Shown here: positions 8,888 through 18,283 of the stretch, piece after piece
How the letters are laid out: each line of letters opens with the position of its first letter
Position numbering within the stretch: position 1 is the stretch's first letter
Source: Mycobacterium sherrisii
Lineage (GTDB): Bacteria; Actinomycetota; Actinomycetes; Mycobacteriales; Mycobacteriaceae
Direction: 5' to 3'
Assembly (NCBI RefSeq): GCF_002102355.1
Contig: NZ_LQPT01000084.1
Location: forward strand, 91,618-155,617
DNA: 64,000 nt
Made by a program: the position numbers and the translations under genes
The notes under the pieces: model-generated
The model's database searches: none
Seen by the model: the letters and a program-made list of their open reading frames with translations, nothing else
What the model was told of the DNA's origin: nothing

Positions 8888-10585
8888 GTGACCCCGGATG
8901 GCGCGACGATCCCGCCCGGGCTGGCCGTCGCCGACACCACCGTTGACCTGCTGATCGTCGGCTCGGGCACCGGAATGGCGGCGGCGCTGTCCGCGCACGA
9001 ACTCGGGCTGTCGGTGCTGATCGTGGAGAAGGCGGCGCACGTGGGCGGATCGACCGCCAGATCCGGTGGAGCGCTGTGGCTGCCCGCCGGTCCGATGCTG
9101 CGGGCCGCCGGCGACACCGAGGAGGACGCCGCGACCTACCTCGACGCGGTCGTCGCGGGCTCGGCACCCCGGGCGCGTTGGGAGGCGTTCCTGTCCCATG
9201 TTTGCCCGGCGGTTGCGATGCTGGGGCGGCAGACGACCCTGCGGTTCTTCTGGGCTCGCGACTACTCCGACTATCACCCCGAGGAACCCGGGGGCAGCGC
9301 CGCGGGGCGCACCTGTGAATGCCACCCCTTCGACACGTCGCTGCTCGGCGCGTACCGCACTCGCTTGGAGCCGGGCCTGATGGAGGCGGCGGTCCCGATC
9401 CCGACGACGGGTGCCGACTATCGCTGGATGAATCTCGTCGCGCGCGTCCCGGGCAAGGGCATTCCGACGTTCGCCAAGCGGCTGGCGCAGGGCGTGGGCG
9501 GCCGGTTGCTGGGCCGCCACTACGCCGCGGGCGGCCAGGGTCTGGCGGCCGGCCTGTTCGCCGGTGTGCTACGGGCGGGCATCCCGGTGTGGACCGATGC
9601 TCCCCTGCTGCGCCTGCACGGCGACGGCGACCGCGTCCGGGGCGCGGTCGTGCAGCACGGTGGCCGGGAGGTGCTGATCACCGCACGCCGCGGTGTCGTG
9701 CTGGCCACCGGCGGGTTCGACCACAGCATGGACATGCGGTGGAAATTTCAGTCCGAGTCGCTGGGCGCGCACCTGAGCCTGGGGGCGGCGGCCAACACCG
9801 GTGACGGGATCCGCGCCGGGCAGGAACGCGGCGGCGGCATCGGTCTGATGGACCAGGCCTGGTGGTTCCCGGCGGTCGCGCCGCTGCCCGGCGCGGCCCC
9901 CGCGGTCATGCTGGCCGAACGGTCACTTCCGGGCAGCCTGATCGTGGACCAGCACGGCCGTCGCTTCGCCAACGAATCGTCGGACTACATGTCCTTCGGT
10001 CAACGGCTGCTCGGGCTGGAGCGGTCCGGCAGCCCCGTCGAAACCATGTGGATCATCTTCGACCAGCACTACCGCAACAGTTATGTCTTTGGGGCGCAAG
10101 TATTTCCCCGCATGCGCATCCCGCGCGCGTGGTACGACGCCGGCATTGCCGCTCGGGGCGACGACTTCGCGCAACTGGCGGCCCGGATCGGATTGCCGGT
10201 ACCGGAGTTCACCGCCACCATCAACCGCTTCAACCGCAATGCTGCCGCCGGTGAAGATCCCGACTTCGGCCGCGGCCGCAGTGCCTACGACCGGTACTAC
10301 GGCGACCCGACGATATCGCCCAACCCCAACCTGCGTGCGCTGACCAAGGGTCCGTTCTACGCGGTGCGGATGGTGTTGAGCGACCTGGGCACGTGCGGCG
10401 GGTTGACCGTCGATCACCGGGGACGGGTGCTGCGCGAGGACGGCGCCGTCATCGACGGGCTGTGGGCCGTCGGCAACACCGCCACCAACGTGTTCGGCAC
10501 GACGTACCCGGGCGCGGGTGCGACCATCGCGCAGGGACTGGTCTACGGCTACATCGCGGCCCGTGACGCCGCGGGCACCGGTTAA
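8888..10585 (+). CDS. KstD-like FAD-dependent dehydrogenase
   Basis: The product is a flavoprotein of the 3-ketosteroid-delta1-dehydrogenase/fumarate-reductase type. The GTG at 8888 gives 565 residues and places the FAD dinucleotide motif VGSGTGMAAALSAHE close to the N-terminus. The open frame continues upstream to 8531, but only over the opposite-strand oxygenase. The C-terminal FAD-binding segment reads LWAVGNTATNVFGTTYPGAG, followed by ATIAQGLVYGYIAA, typical of KstD-like enzymes. Together with the divergent oxygenase it could act on a steroid ring A/B system, but the exact substrate is unknown. Its stop overlaps the end of the convergent PadR gene by four bases. No clear ribosome site precedes the GTG, so the start is provisional. 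Confidence 0.82.
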   Translation: MTPDGATIPPGLAVADTTVDLLIVGSGTGMAAALSAHELGLSVLIVEKAAHVGGSTARSGGALWLPAGPMLRAAGDTEEDAATYLDAVVAGSAPRARWEAFLSHVCPAVAMLGRQTTLRFFWARDYSDYHPEEPGGSAAGRTCECHPFDTSLLGAYRTRLEPGLMEAAVPIPTTGADYRWMNLVARVPGKGIPTFAKRLAQGVGGRLLGRHYAAGGQGLAAGLFAGVLRAGIPVWTDAPLLRLHGDGDRVRGAVVQHGGREVLITARRGVVLATGGFDHSMDMRWKFQSESLGAHLSLGAAANTGDGIRAGQERGGGIGLMDQAWWFPAVAPLPGAAPAVMLAERSLPGSLIVDQHGRRFANESSDYMSFGQRLLGLERSGSPVETMWIIFDQHYRNSYVFGAQVFPRMRIPRAWYDAGIAARGDDFAQLAARIGLPVPEFTATINRFNRNAAAGEDPDFGRGRSAYDRYYGDPTISPNPNLRALTKGPFYAVRMVLSDLGTCGGLTVDHRGRVLREDGAVIDGLWAVGNTATNVFGTTYPGAGATIAQGLVYGYIAARDAAGTG

Positions 10586-11259
10586 TCGGCTTCGCGCCTG
10601 GCCTTGACCTGCCGTTCCACCTCGCGCCAGTAACCCGGCGTGGTCCGGGGCTTACCGTAGCCACCCTTGGGTGCGGTCTGCAGGATGCCGTCGGCCTCGT
10701 CGATCTCCTTCATCAACTCCAGCGCGAACTCGCGCTCAGCCGCGTAGTACTTGGCCGCCCAGCGCAGCGCGAGCACCGAATACGCCCATGCCGGTTCGGC
10801 CTCGGCGCCCTCGGCGTCCTCGACTGCCTTACGATGCCTGGCCTCGGCGTAGGCCACGTGTTCTTGCAGCAGTTCCTTGAGCCGCGCCGGGTTGCTCAGA
10901 TGGCCGAACGTGATGCGCAGCAGCACACCGTGTTTGAGGACCGGCGCATCCACCGGCGCATGATTGGTCCATGCGGTGACGGCGTCCATGCCCGCCGGGG
11001 TGATCTTGTAGAGGCGGCGGCTGCGGATCCCCTCGTCACGTTCGACGCGCGACGTGACCAGCCCCAGCCCTTCGAGTTTCTTGAGCTCGGTGTAGATCTG
11101 GCTGAACGACGGGCTCCAGTAGTAGAGGTCGACGCTCCAGTCGATCCACTTCTTCAGGTCGTAACCCGATACTTCCTCTTCGTAGGACATCATGCCCAGC
11201 AGCGCCCAGCTCGTGCCCGCCAGCATCGCCTTCCCCGGCTTTCCGCTGGTCTCCGCCAT
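10582..11259 (-). CDS. PadR-family transcriptional regulator
   Basis: The 225-residue product has an N-terminal winged helix (about 15-100) with the PadR-like order SWALLGMMSYEEEVSGYDLKK, YWSPSFSQIYTELKKLEGLG and SRRLYKITPAGMDAV. A helical C-terminal half (Vir-like, about 110-200) for dimerisation follows. It is convergent with the KstD-like gene and divergent from the old-yellow-enzyme gene at 11495. It may control either the oxygenase module or the reductase-CAR operon. Palindromes in the shared upstream region (11342-11373) are candidate sites. Confidence 0.88.
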   Translation of the reverse strand: MAETSGKPGKAMLAGTSWALLGMMSYEEEVSGYDLKKWIDWSVDLYYWSPSFSQIYTELKKLEGLGLVTSRVERDEGIRSRRLYKITPAGMDAVTAWTNHAPVDAPVLKHGVLLRITFGHLSNPARLKELLQEHVAYAEARHRKAVEDAEGAEAEPAWAYSVLALRWAAKYYAAEREFALELMKEIDEADGILQTAPKGGYGKPRTTPGYWREVERQVKARREAD

Positions 11260-11341
11260 GGCGCCAGGTTAACAACGGCGCGAGTGTGGGAACGGCACAC
11301 TGACCGCTGGCCGGGACAGGGCCGCCGCGCCGATGCCCCGG

Positions 11342-11373
11342 GCGTCCTAGGACGCTCCTCCTAGGCGATAGGA
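11342..11373. promoter_or_regulatory. Palindromes upstream of the OYE-CAR operon and padR
   Basis: A perfect 14-base palindrome, GCGTCCTAGGACGC, lies at 11342-11355. Just beyond it TCCTA (11359-11363) and TAGGA (11369-11373) form a second inverted repeat with the same TCCTA core. Both lie in the 235-base gap between the PadR gene and the flavin reductase gene, where a PadR operator would be expected. The function is inferred from position and symmetry. Confidence 0.45.
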
Positions 11374-11494
11374 CATGTGTCGTAGCCGGGACGGTCGGCC
11401 GACTACACCATAGAGGTCGTCCGCACGTTTAACGGGGCAGTCGGGCGTCCGTATCTCGTGGCAGGGCAAAACCCGACGAAAGGTACGGACAATC

Positions 11495-12646
11495 GTGGCT
11501 CGAAGATTCGCTGTTGCCGGTCTCAGACAACCCTTCTTCCTGGCCCTCGCGGCCGATGACGCAACAGAGCCGCGGTTGCTGCGTCCCGGCCATCCTTTAC
11601 TGGCCCCGCTCCAGCTCGGTGCGCTGTACGCGCCCAACCGAATCCTGATGGCCCCGATACCGCGGACCCGTGCAACCGACGACGGCGTCCCCACCCGGCT
11701 GATGGCCGAGTACTATGCCCAGCGCGCCAGTGCCGGCCTGATCATCACCGAGGGTGCCTTTCCGTCGGCGCGCGGCCAGGCGTATCCCAACCAGCCCGGA
11801 TTGCATACCGCCGCGCAGCAAGCAGGATGGGAGCGCGTCGCCGAAGCCGTTCATGCGTCCGGCGGTCGAATCGTCATGCAGCTCATGCACTCTGGGCGGA
11901 TCTCGCACCCGGAGATTTTGGGCGGCGAGCGTCCCGTGGCGCCCTCGGCGGTCAAACCGCCCGGCGGCGTGCACACCGCCACCGGCAACCGGCCCTTCGT
12001 GATTCCTGATGAACTCACGTTCGGCGAAATACAGGACGTGATCGCCGATTTCGTCGCGGCCGCACGCCGCGCCCGGGCCGCCGGAGCCGACGGCGTGGAG
12101 ATCGATGCGGCAAACGGCTACCTGCTCAGCCAATTCCTGAGCTATGACGCGAACTATCGGCGCGACGCCTACGGCGGGTCCGCACAGGACCGCGCACGGC
12201 TGCCCAGCGAGGTGATTCGCGAAGTCGCGAACGCGATCGGACCGGGCCGGGTCGGCTTGCGCATCTCCCCCGGCAACCCCGAGAACGACATCCACGAGCC
12301 CGACCTCGAGGCCCACCTGATCCTGGCCAAGAACGCCCGCGATCTGGGATTGGCGTACCTGCACGTGCGGGTGGCCCCCGAAAGCCCGATCTTCTCCTGG
12401 TTGCGTCGCCGCTGGCCGGATCGCCTCCTGCTCAACCGCGCGTTCCAGACCACGACGACCCGCGAGCAGGCGGTCGACGTCGTCACCGACGGCACCGCCG
12501 ACGCGGTGACCATCGGGCGTGCCTACGTCGCCAATCCCGATCTGGTGCGCCGCTGGACGGACGGCGCCGAACTCAACGTGCCGCGCATGCAATTCCTCTA
12601 CACCGGTGGCGCGACGGGTTATACGGACTATCCGTCCATGTCCTGA
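11495..12646 (+). CDS. Old-yellow-enzyme family alkene reductase
   Basis: This FMN-dependent NAD(P)H reductase (383 residues) belongs to the OYE/NemA family, which reduces activated C=C bonds or nitro compounds. Family features are APNRILMAPIPRTRA (FMN and Thr region), QLMHSGRISHPE (His active-site pair), NGYLLSQFLSYDANYR, and ADAVTIGRAYVANPDLV near the end. The GTG at 11495 has GAAAGG upstream but adds about 35 residues before the typical start LLAPLQLGAL, so a shorter start is possible. The CAR gene begins 93 bases after its stop. The pair might saturate an enoate and then reduce the acid to an aldehyde; this is inference. Confidence 0.87.
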   Translation: MARRFAVAGLRQPFFLALAADDATEPRLLRPGHPLLAPLQLGALYAPNRILMAPIPRTRATDDGVPTRLMAEYYAQRASAGLIITEGAFPSARGQAYPNQPGLHTAAQQAGWERVAEAVHASGGRIVMQLMHSGRISHPEILGGERPVAPSAVKPPGGVHTATGNRPFVIPDELTFGEIQDVIADFVAAARRARAAGADGVEIDAANGYLLSQFLSYDANYRRDAYGGSAQDRARLPSEVIREVANAIGPGRVGLRISPGNPENDIHEPDLEAHLILAKNARDLGLAYLHVRVAPESPIFSWLRRRWPDRLLLNRAFQTTTTREQAVDVVTDGTADAVTIGRAYVANPDLVRRWTDGAELNVPRMQFLYTGGATGYTDYPSMS

Positions 12647-12739
12647 GGAGTAACCAAGGTCACACCCGAGGGCGTACACCCCAACTCGTCCGGCCGGAGT
12701 TCTGCCTCGAAGAACAGATAAAGACGGAAGGACACCCCC

Positions 12740-15700
12740 ATGACGAGCGGTCCGCTTCACGACCTGTCCATCTCCGACATCCGGGACGACCAGGCCGAGC
12801 AACTGGCCCGGCGAGCGGGCGAACTGTTCCACACCGACCCGCAGTTCCGCGCCGCCACCCCGCTGCCCGCGGTTACCGGGGCGGCGTGTGCGCCGGATCT
12901 TCGGCTCACCGAAATTCTGCAGACGATCGTCGAAGGCTACGCCGACCGGCCGGCATTGGGCGAACGTGCCCGCGAATTGGTCACCGATACAACGGGCCGG
13001 ACCAAGGTCCGGCTGCGGCCACGCTTCGACACGGTCAGCTACCGCGAGCTATGGGACCGGGTACGCGCGATAGCCGCCGCCTGGCGGCACGACACCGAGA
13101 ACCCGGTCCTCCCAGGCGATGTCGTGGCGACGGTCGGGTTCTCCAGCGCCGATTACCTGGTCGTCGACATGGTATGCGCCTACCTCGGCCTGGTCACCGT
13201 GCCGCTGCAACACAACGCGCCGGTGTCCAGACTGCGGCCGATCATGGCGGAATGTGAACCGAAAATTCTCGCGGTCAGCGCCGAATACCTCGATCTGGCA
13301 GCCGAATCCGCGTTGACCAGTTCGTCATTGCGGCAGCTGATGGTGTTCAACTATCGACCCGATGTCGACCAACAGCGGGAAGACTTCGAGAAGGCATGTA
13401 TTCGTTTGCAGGGCAACGGGGCTCGCGTGGCCGTCACGACCGTCGATGACACCGTTGAGCGCGGCAGCGGCCTGCCGGCGGGCCCGGCGTTCACCGACGA
13501 CACCGACGAACGTCTGGCAATGATCATGTACACCTCGGGTAGCACCGGGACACCCAAGGGCGCCATGTACACCGAACGGATGGTCGCCAAGATCTGGACA
13601 TCCGGATCGTTCTTGCCGGGCGACCTGCCGGTGATCAACGTCAACTTCATGCCGCTCAACCACATCGGCGGTCGGCTGCCGCTCGCGTCGGCGTTCCTCA
13701 CCGGGGGCACCAGCTACTTCGTCCCGGAAACCGACCTTTCCAGCCTCTTCGACGATTGGGCATTGGTGCGGCCGACCGAGCTGGGGATGGTGCCACGGGT
13801 GGCCGAAATGCTGTACCAGCATTACCGCAACACCATCGACCGCGGGATCGCCGACGGCGCCGATTCCGCCACCGCGGAGCGAGACGCCGCGGACGAGCTG
13901 CGGGAGCGGGTGTTGGGCGGCCGGGTGCTGGGCGGCTTTGTCGGCAGCGCGCCGCTGTCCGGCGAGATGAAGTCGTTCTTGGATCGGGTACTTCAAACCC
14001 ACATCACGGACGGGTACGGCCTGACCGAGACCGGCATCGTCGCCCGTGACGGCATGATCAATCGCAAGCGGGTGATCGACTACAAGCTCGTCGACGTCCC
14101 CGAACTCGGCTATTTCGGCACCGATCGGCCGTACCCGCGGGGCGAATTGCTGGTCAAGACGGACACAATGACGCCCGGCTATTTCAAACGCCCCGAACTC
14201 ACCACGCAGGTCTTCGACGAGGATGGCTTCTACCGGACCGGCGACGTCGTCGCCGAGATCGAACCCGACCGCGTGACCTACGTCGATCGCCGCAACAACG
14301 TCCTCAAGCTGTCCCAGGGCGAATTCGTTGCGGTGGCGACGCTGGAATCGGTGTACGCCGCCGCCGCGTTGGTGCGACAGATCTTCATCTACGGCAACAG
14401 CGAACGGCCGAGTCTGCTGGCGGTGATCGTGCCGACGCCCGAGGCGCTGGCCGAGTACGGCAACAGCGCGGCGCTGAAAACCGCGCTACACCAGTCACTT
14501 CAGCAAAGCGGATCCGCCGCGCAGCTGCAGTCCTACGAGGTGCCCGTCGACTTCATCCTCGAAACCGAGCCCTTCACCGCCGACAACGGATTGCTGTCCG
14601 GCTTGGGCAAGCAGCTTCGCCACCGGCTCAAAGACCGCTACGGCCAGGAACTCGAGCGACTTTACACCGACATCGCGGCCGCGCAGGTCGACGAGATCCG
14701 GGCGCTGCGCGAAAGCGCCGAGCACCGTCCGGTGGTGGAAACCCTCTCGGGGGCCTGCCGTGCTCTGCTCGGCACGTCCGGCGCCACCGCCGACGTCCAT
14801 TTCACCGACCTCGGTGGAGACTCCTTGTCGGCGTTGAGCTTTTCGCATCTGCTCGAGGGAATCTTCGACGTCGAGGTTCCGGTTTCGGTGATCACCAGCC
14901 CCGCCAACAACATCGGCAAGATCGCGGATTACATCGAGGCGCGACGCGGCGCGGTCAGCCAGCGCCCGACCGCGGTGGCGGTGCATGGCCGCGGCGCGAC
15001 CGCGATTGCCGCCGCCGACTTGACGTTGGACAAGTTCCTCGACGCCCAAACTCTGGACGCCGCACCGTCATTGCCGCGGGCCACGAGCACGCCGCAGACG
15101 GTCCTGCTGACCGGTGCCAACGGGTGGTTGGGACGGTTCCTGACGCTGGAGTGGCTGCAGCGGCTCTCCGTGCCGGGCGGCAAACTGATCACGATCGTGC
15201 GCGGCCGAAACGCCGACGAGGCCCGAACCCGGTTGGCGGACGCTTTCGACAGCGGCGATCCGGCGCTGATGCACCGCTTCCGCGAGCTTACCGCGCACCT
15301 CGAGGTGGTGGCCGGTGATATCGCGGAGCAGGATCTGGGCCTGGACGGCGCCGCCTGGCAACGGTTGGCCGACACCGTCGACCTGATCGTGCATCCGGCG
15401 GCCCTGGTCAACCATGTGCTGCCATACGACCAGTTGTTTGGACCCAATGTTGTTGGTACAGCAGAGGTTATTCGCCTCGCTCTTACCACCCGGATCAAAC
15501 CGGTCAGCTATCTGTCCACGATTGCGGTGGCGATGAGCGCGGCGCCCGGTGAGTTTGTCGAGGATGGCGACATCCGCGTGATCAGCCCTACCCGGGCGAT
15601 CAACGACGACTACGCCAACGGCTATGCCAACAGCAAGTTGGCCGGCGAGGTGCTGCTTCGAGAGGCCCACGACTTGTGCGGCCTGCCGGTCGCGGTGTTC

Positions 15701-16285
15701 CGCTCCGACATGCTGCTCGCCCATACCCGATACCACGGCCAGGTCAACGTCCCGGATATGTTCTCCCGATTGATCTTCAGCCTGCTCGTGACGGGCATCG
15801 CGCCGCATTCGTTCTACGAAGATGACGGACTCGGCAGCCGGGCCCGCGCCCACTACGACGGTCTCCCCGTCGACTTCGTCGCCGAGGCCATCACCGCCAT
15901 CGGCGCCGGGATCACCGATGGGTACCGGTCGTTCGACGTGATGAACCCCCACGACGACGGAGTGTCAGTGGATGTGTTCGTGGACTGGCTGATTCGCGCC
16001 GGCCACGACATTCAACGCATTCCCGATTACGGCGTGTGGCTGGACCGATTCCAGACCGCGCTGACGGGTCTGCCCGAACACCAACGCCAGCACTCGGTCC
16101 TGCCGCTGCTGCACGCATTTCGGAAGCCGGAGAAGCCGATCCGGGGCGCCGCCGCCCCGACCGATGCGTTCCGCGCGGCGGTGCGCGCGGGCAAGATCGG
16201 GCCCGACCACGACATCCCGCATATCTCGCCGGCACTGATCGGAAAGTACGCGGATGACCTGCGCCGGCTGTCGTTGCTCGGCTGA
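12740..16285 (+). CDS. car: Carboxylic acid reductase (A-PCP-reductase)
   Basis: This three-domain enzyme of 1,181 residues reduces carboxylic acids to aldehydes with ATP and NADPH. The adenylation domain carries MIMYTSGSTGTPKGAMY and ITDGYGLTETG. The carrier domain has DLGGDSLSALSF, with Ser695 as the phosphopantetheine site. The C-terminal thioester reductase begins with VLLTGANGWLGRF near residue 790 and has the SDR Tyr-Lys pair in YANGYANSKLAGE. Length and order match mycobacterial CAR/FadD9 proteins. A GGAAGGA ribosome site precedes the ATG. A phosphopantetheinyl transferase is needed but is not in the window. The F420-type oxidoreductase starts 26 bases downstream, so the two probably form an operon. 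Confidence 0.95.
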   Translation: MTSGPLHDLSISDIRDDQAEQLARRAGELFHTDPQFRAATPLPAVTGAACAPDLRLTEILQTIVEGYADRPALGERARELVTDTTGRTKVRLRPRFDTVSYRELWDRVRAIAAAWRHDTENPVLPGDVVATVGFSSADYLVVDMVCAYLGLVTVPLQHNAPVSRLRPIMAECEPKILAVSAEYLDLAAESALTSSSLRQLMVFNYRPDVDQQREDFEKACIRLQGNGARVAVTTVDDTVERGSGLPAGPAFTDDTDERLAMIMYTSGSTGTPKGAMYTERMVAKIWTSGSFLPGDLPVINVNFMPLNHIGGRLPLASAFLTGGTSYFVPETDLSSLFDDWALVRPTELGMVPRVAEMLYQHYRNTIDRGIADGADSATAERDAADELRERVLGGRVLGGFVGSAPLSGEMKSFLDRVLQTHITDGYGLTETGIVARDGMINRKRVIDYKLVDVPELGYFGTDRPYPRGELLVKTDTMTPGYFKRPELTTQVFDEDGFYRTGDVVAEIEPDRVTYVDRRNNVLKLSQGEFVAVATLESVYAAAALVRQIFIYGNSERPSLLAVIVPTPEALAEYGNSAALKTALHQSLQQSGSAAQLQSYEVPVDFILETEPFTADNGLLSGLGKQLRHRLKDRYGQELERLYTDIAAAQVDEIRALRESAEHRPVVETLSGACRALLGTSGATADVHFTDLGGDSLSALSFSHLLEGIFDVEVPVSVITSPANNIGKIADYIEARRGAVSQRPTAVAVHGRGATAIAAADLTLDKFLDAQTLDAAPSLPRATSTPQTVLLTGANGWLGRFLTLEWLQRLSVPGGKLITIVRGRNADEARTRLADAFDSGDPALMHRFRELTAHLEVVAGDIAEQDLGLDGAAWQRLADTVDLIVHPAALVNHVLPYDQLFGPNVVGTAEVIRLALTTRIKPVSYLSTIAVAMSAAPGEFVEDGDIRVISPTRAINDDYANGYANSKLAGEVLLREAHDLCGLPVAVFRSDMLLAHTRYHGQVNVPDMFSRLIFSLLVTGIAPHSFYEDDGLGSRARAHYDGLPVDFVAEAITAIGAGITDGYRSFDVMNPHDDGVSVDVFVDWLIRAGHDIQRIPDYGVWLDRFQTALTGLPEHQRQHSVLPLLHAFRKPEKPIRGAAAPTDAFRAAVRAGKIGPDHDIPHISPALIGKYADDLRRLSLLG

Positions 16286-16311
16286 GTTCACGACACAAGA
16301 AGGAGCACACG

Positions 16312-17237
16312 GTGCAGTTGTCAGTATTTGCCGCTCTCGGAGCGCGAACCGGACAATGGGACATCGATACCTACGTTCAGAGCATCGCGCGGTTCGCCGA
16401 CGCCGGTTTCACGCGGTATGGTCCGCCCAATTACCTTGGGACGCTGACTTATTCACTGCACAGGCCGTTGCGTTGCGCGAGGTTCCTGCCGTCGAGTTGG
16501 GTTCGGCGGTACTGCCCATCCAAGTCGCGCATCCGATGCTGACCGCACAACGGGCACTGACCCTGAACGCGATCGCCGGGGGGCGGTTCAAGCTCGGCCT
16601 CGGGGTTAATCACCCGGGCATTAGCACCCAGCTGTGGGGCATCCCATGGGACAAACCGGTGCGACGCATGAGCGAGTACCTGGACGGACTGCTGCCCTTG
16701 CTCGCAGGTCAAAAGGCCGACGCCGTCGGGGAACTGGTCACCACGCGCGGCGAGCTTGACATTGCGGGCGCCCCGGCACCAGAGGTTTACCTCGCCGCGA
16801 TGGGTCCACAAATGTTGCGGCTGGCGGGTCGGCGGTGCGCGGGAACGATCACGTGGATGACCGGCCCGAAGACCTTGGCCAACCACATCGGTCCGACGCT
16901 GCGCGACGCCGCGGCCGAGGCGGGCCGCCCCGAAGCAGTCCGAGTGGCCGCCGGGATACCGCTCTGTGTTACCGATGACGTGGCCGGCGCGCGGGCGCGT
17001 GCCGCCGAGCAGTTCCGGCTTTACGGCACGCTCCCGTCGTATCGGGCCATGCTGGACCGGGAAGGCTATGCCAGCCCCGAAGACGCGGTCGTGATCGGTG
17101 ATGAAGGCACCGTGTCCGACCGCATCGAGGAACTACGCTCCGCCGGTGTCGACGAGCTGATCGCATCCCCGTTCGGCGACGATGAGGAATCGATCGCGCG
17201 GTCGGTGGCGCTGCTGAAAGCGGTTGCCGGCGTCTGA
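16312..17237 (+). pseudogene. LLM/F420-dependent oxidoreductase with one-base frameshift
   Basis: A luciferase-like monooxygenase-family flavin/F420 oxidoreductase is encoded in two frames. GTG 16312 (with AAGGAG upstream) gives MQLSVFAALGARTGQWD and reads to DAGFTRY. The rest, from WSAQLPWDADLFTAQ to the end, continues in another frame. Adding one T at TATGG (16417-16421), to give TATTGG, would restore one continuous protein of about 308 residues. The C-terminal part has the family features GRFKLGLGVNHPG and PEVYLAAMGPQMLRLAG. It is either a recent pseudogene or a sequencing error. It sits 26 bases after the CAR gene and would share its transcript. Confidence 0.8.
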
Positions 17238-17240
17238 CCC

Positions 17241-18092
17241 TCACCGGATGTGCAAACCGCGCCGGTGCACCCACAGCACTGCCGCGGCACTTCCGACCAC
17301 CCAGACCGCCAGCGCGATAACAAGGTGCACAAAGCTTTTCGTGTCACGGCCGAGTACCGGCCAGATCATCGCGGGAAGCTGCGTCCACAACACCCGGTGC
17401 TCGACCCCGTTCATCGGGTCCGCGAAGTAGTAGACGACATAGGGCAACATCAACGCGGTGATCCAGCCGCGCACGCGGCGACCGTCATCCCGCTGTCGCC
17501 ACCGACGCAACAGCGGCTCGACACCGACCGGGTGCAACACCGACAACAGGTTACCCAGCCCGAGCCAGGACACGATGGGAACCGCGACCGTCGGAATCGT
17601 GATGGCCAGGCGCTGCGGGGACTCGATCCACAGCGTCAACAGCACCGCGGCCAGCAGGGTGGGCAATCCGACAATGACGAGCAGCGCGAGGTTCTTGATC
17701 AACAGCACCCGCCAGAACGGGACACCGTCGGACAAGGCCTGCTGCACGCGGTAGTGATCGGCACCGAGCAGGTTGGTAGTGGTGACATCGGCAAGGACCC
17801 ACGACGAGAAGTAGGTCCCGACCAAAATGACCCAGTCCTGGTGGCGGCCCGGCGTCAGCGGCTGCACCACCAGCCAGCCGACGGCGAAAACCAGATTGGC
17901 CAGCACACCCATCAGCCAGGTGCGTGGCGGCGTGAACGCCCAGCGGATCTCGGCGCACACGGCCGGCCCCAGGCGTAGCTGCAGATCTTGGGCGGCCCTC
18001 CTGGCCGCATCCGGACGCGGCGCAGACGCCCGCGCTGTCGCGCGCACCACGGCACGCAGTCGCGACTCGACCAGGTGCTCCTGCTTGACCAC
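17241..18092 (-). CDS. ABC-2-type membrane permease-like protein
   Basis: The open frame extends to 18515, but coding character starts at GTG 18092 (MVKQEHLVESRLRAVV), giving 283 residues. An N-terminal amphipathic region of about 60 residues is followed by about six hydrophobic segments, including LANLVFAVGWLVVQPLT, LLIKNLALLVIVGLPTLLAAVLLTL and LVIALAVWVVGSAAAVLWV. The pattern fits ABC-2-type permeases. No ATPase gene is adjacent, so the partner is unknown. A 56-residue gene ends 20 bases upstream. The gene converges on the LLM pseudogene with a 3-base gap. Confidence 0.6.
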   Translation of the reverse strand: MVKQEHLVESRLRAVVRATARASAPRPDAARRAAQDLQLRLGPAVCAEIRWAFTPPRTWLMGVLANLVFAVGWLVVQPLTPGRHQDWVILVGTYFSSWVLADVTTTNLLGADHYRVQQALSDGVPFWRVLLIKNLALLVIVGLPTLLAAVLLTLWIESPQRLAITIPTVAVPIVSWLGLGNLLSVLHPVGVEPLLRRWRQRDDGRRVRGWITALMLPYVVYYFADPMNGVEHRVLWTQLPAMIWPVLGRDTKSFVHLVIALAVWVVGSAAAVLWVHRRGLHIR

Positions 18093-18112
18093 GGCGTCTC
18101 GGCTTTTCTGGC

Positions 18113-18283
18113 TTACCCGCGATCTTTGATGGCCGCCGAAAGGAGGCGCCGGTGCAACTCCTCGGTGAGCAGGTGACTGAGCGCGGTGTTGGTCTTCGGC
18201 TCGCGGGCCGGCAAGTCGTGGTCGGCTCGCGCCTGCTGGAAGACCGCCTGCCGGTTCTGCCCGATGGTGACGAAGGTCGACAA
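18113..18283 (-). CDS. Small 56-residue protein upstream of permease
   Basis: A short frame starting at TTG 18283 encodes MSTFVTIGQN..., 56 residues ending AAIKDRG. AGAAAGGA sits 7 bases before the TTG. The predicted product is soluble and largely helical, with HLLTEELHRRLLSAA. It ends 20 bases before the permease start and could be its co-translated partner. I do not recognise a family. Support comes from the ribosome site and spacing only. Confidence 0.45.
   Translation of the reverse strand: MSTFVTIGQNRQAVFQQARADHDLPAREPKTNTALSHLLTEELHRRLLSAAIKDRG

Noticed and set aside
8788-8888. KstR operator in the oxygenase promoter
   Set aside because: The sequence AACCGATTCAAC does not fit the required inverted AAC/GTT pattern.
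11597-12832. Long minus-strand open frame over the OYE gene
   Set aside because: No conserved motif; it is an antisense shadow.
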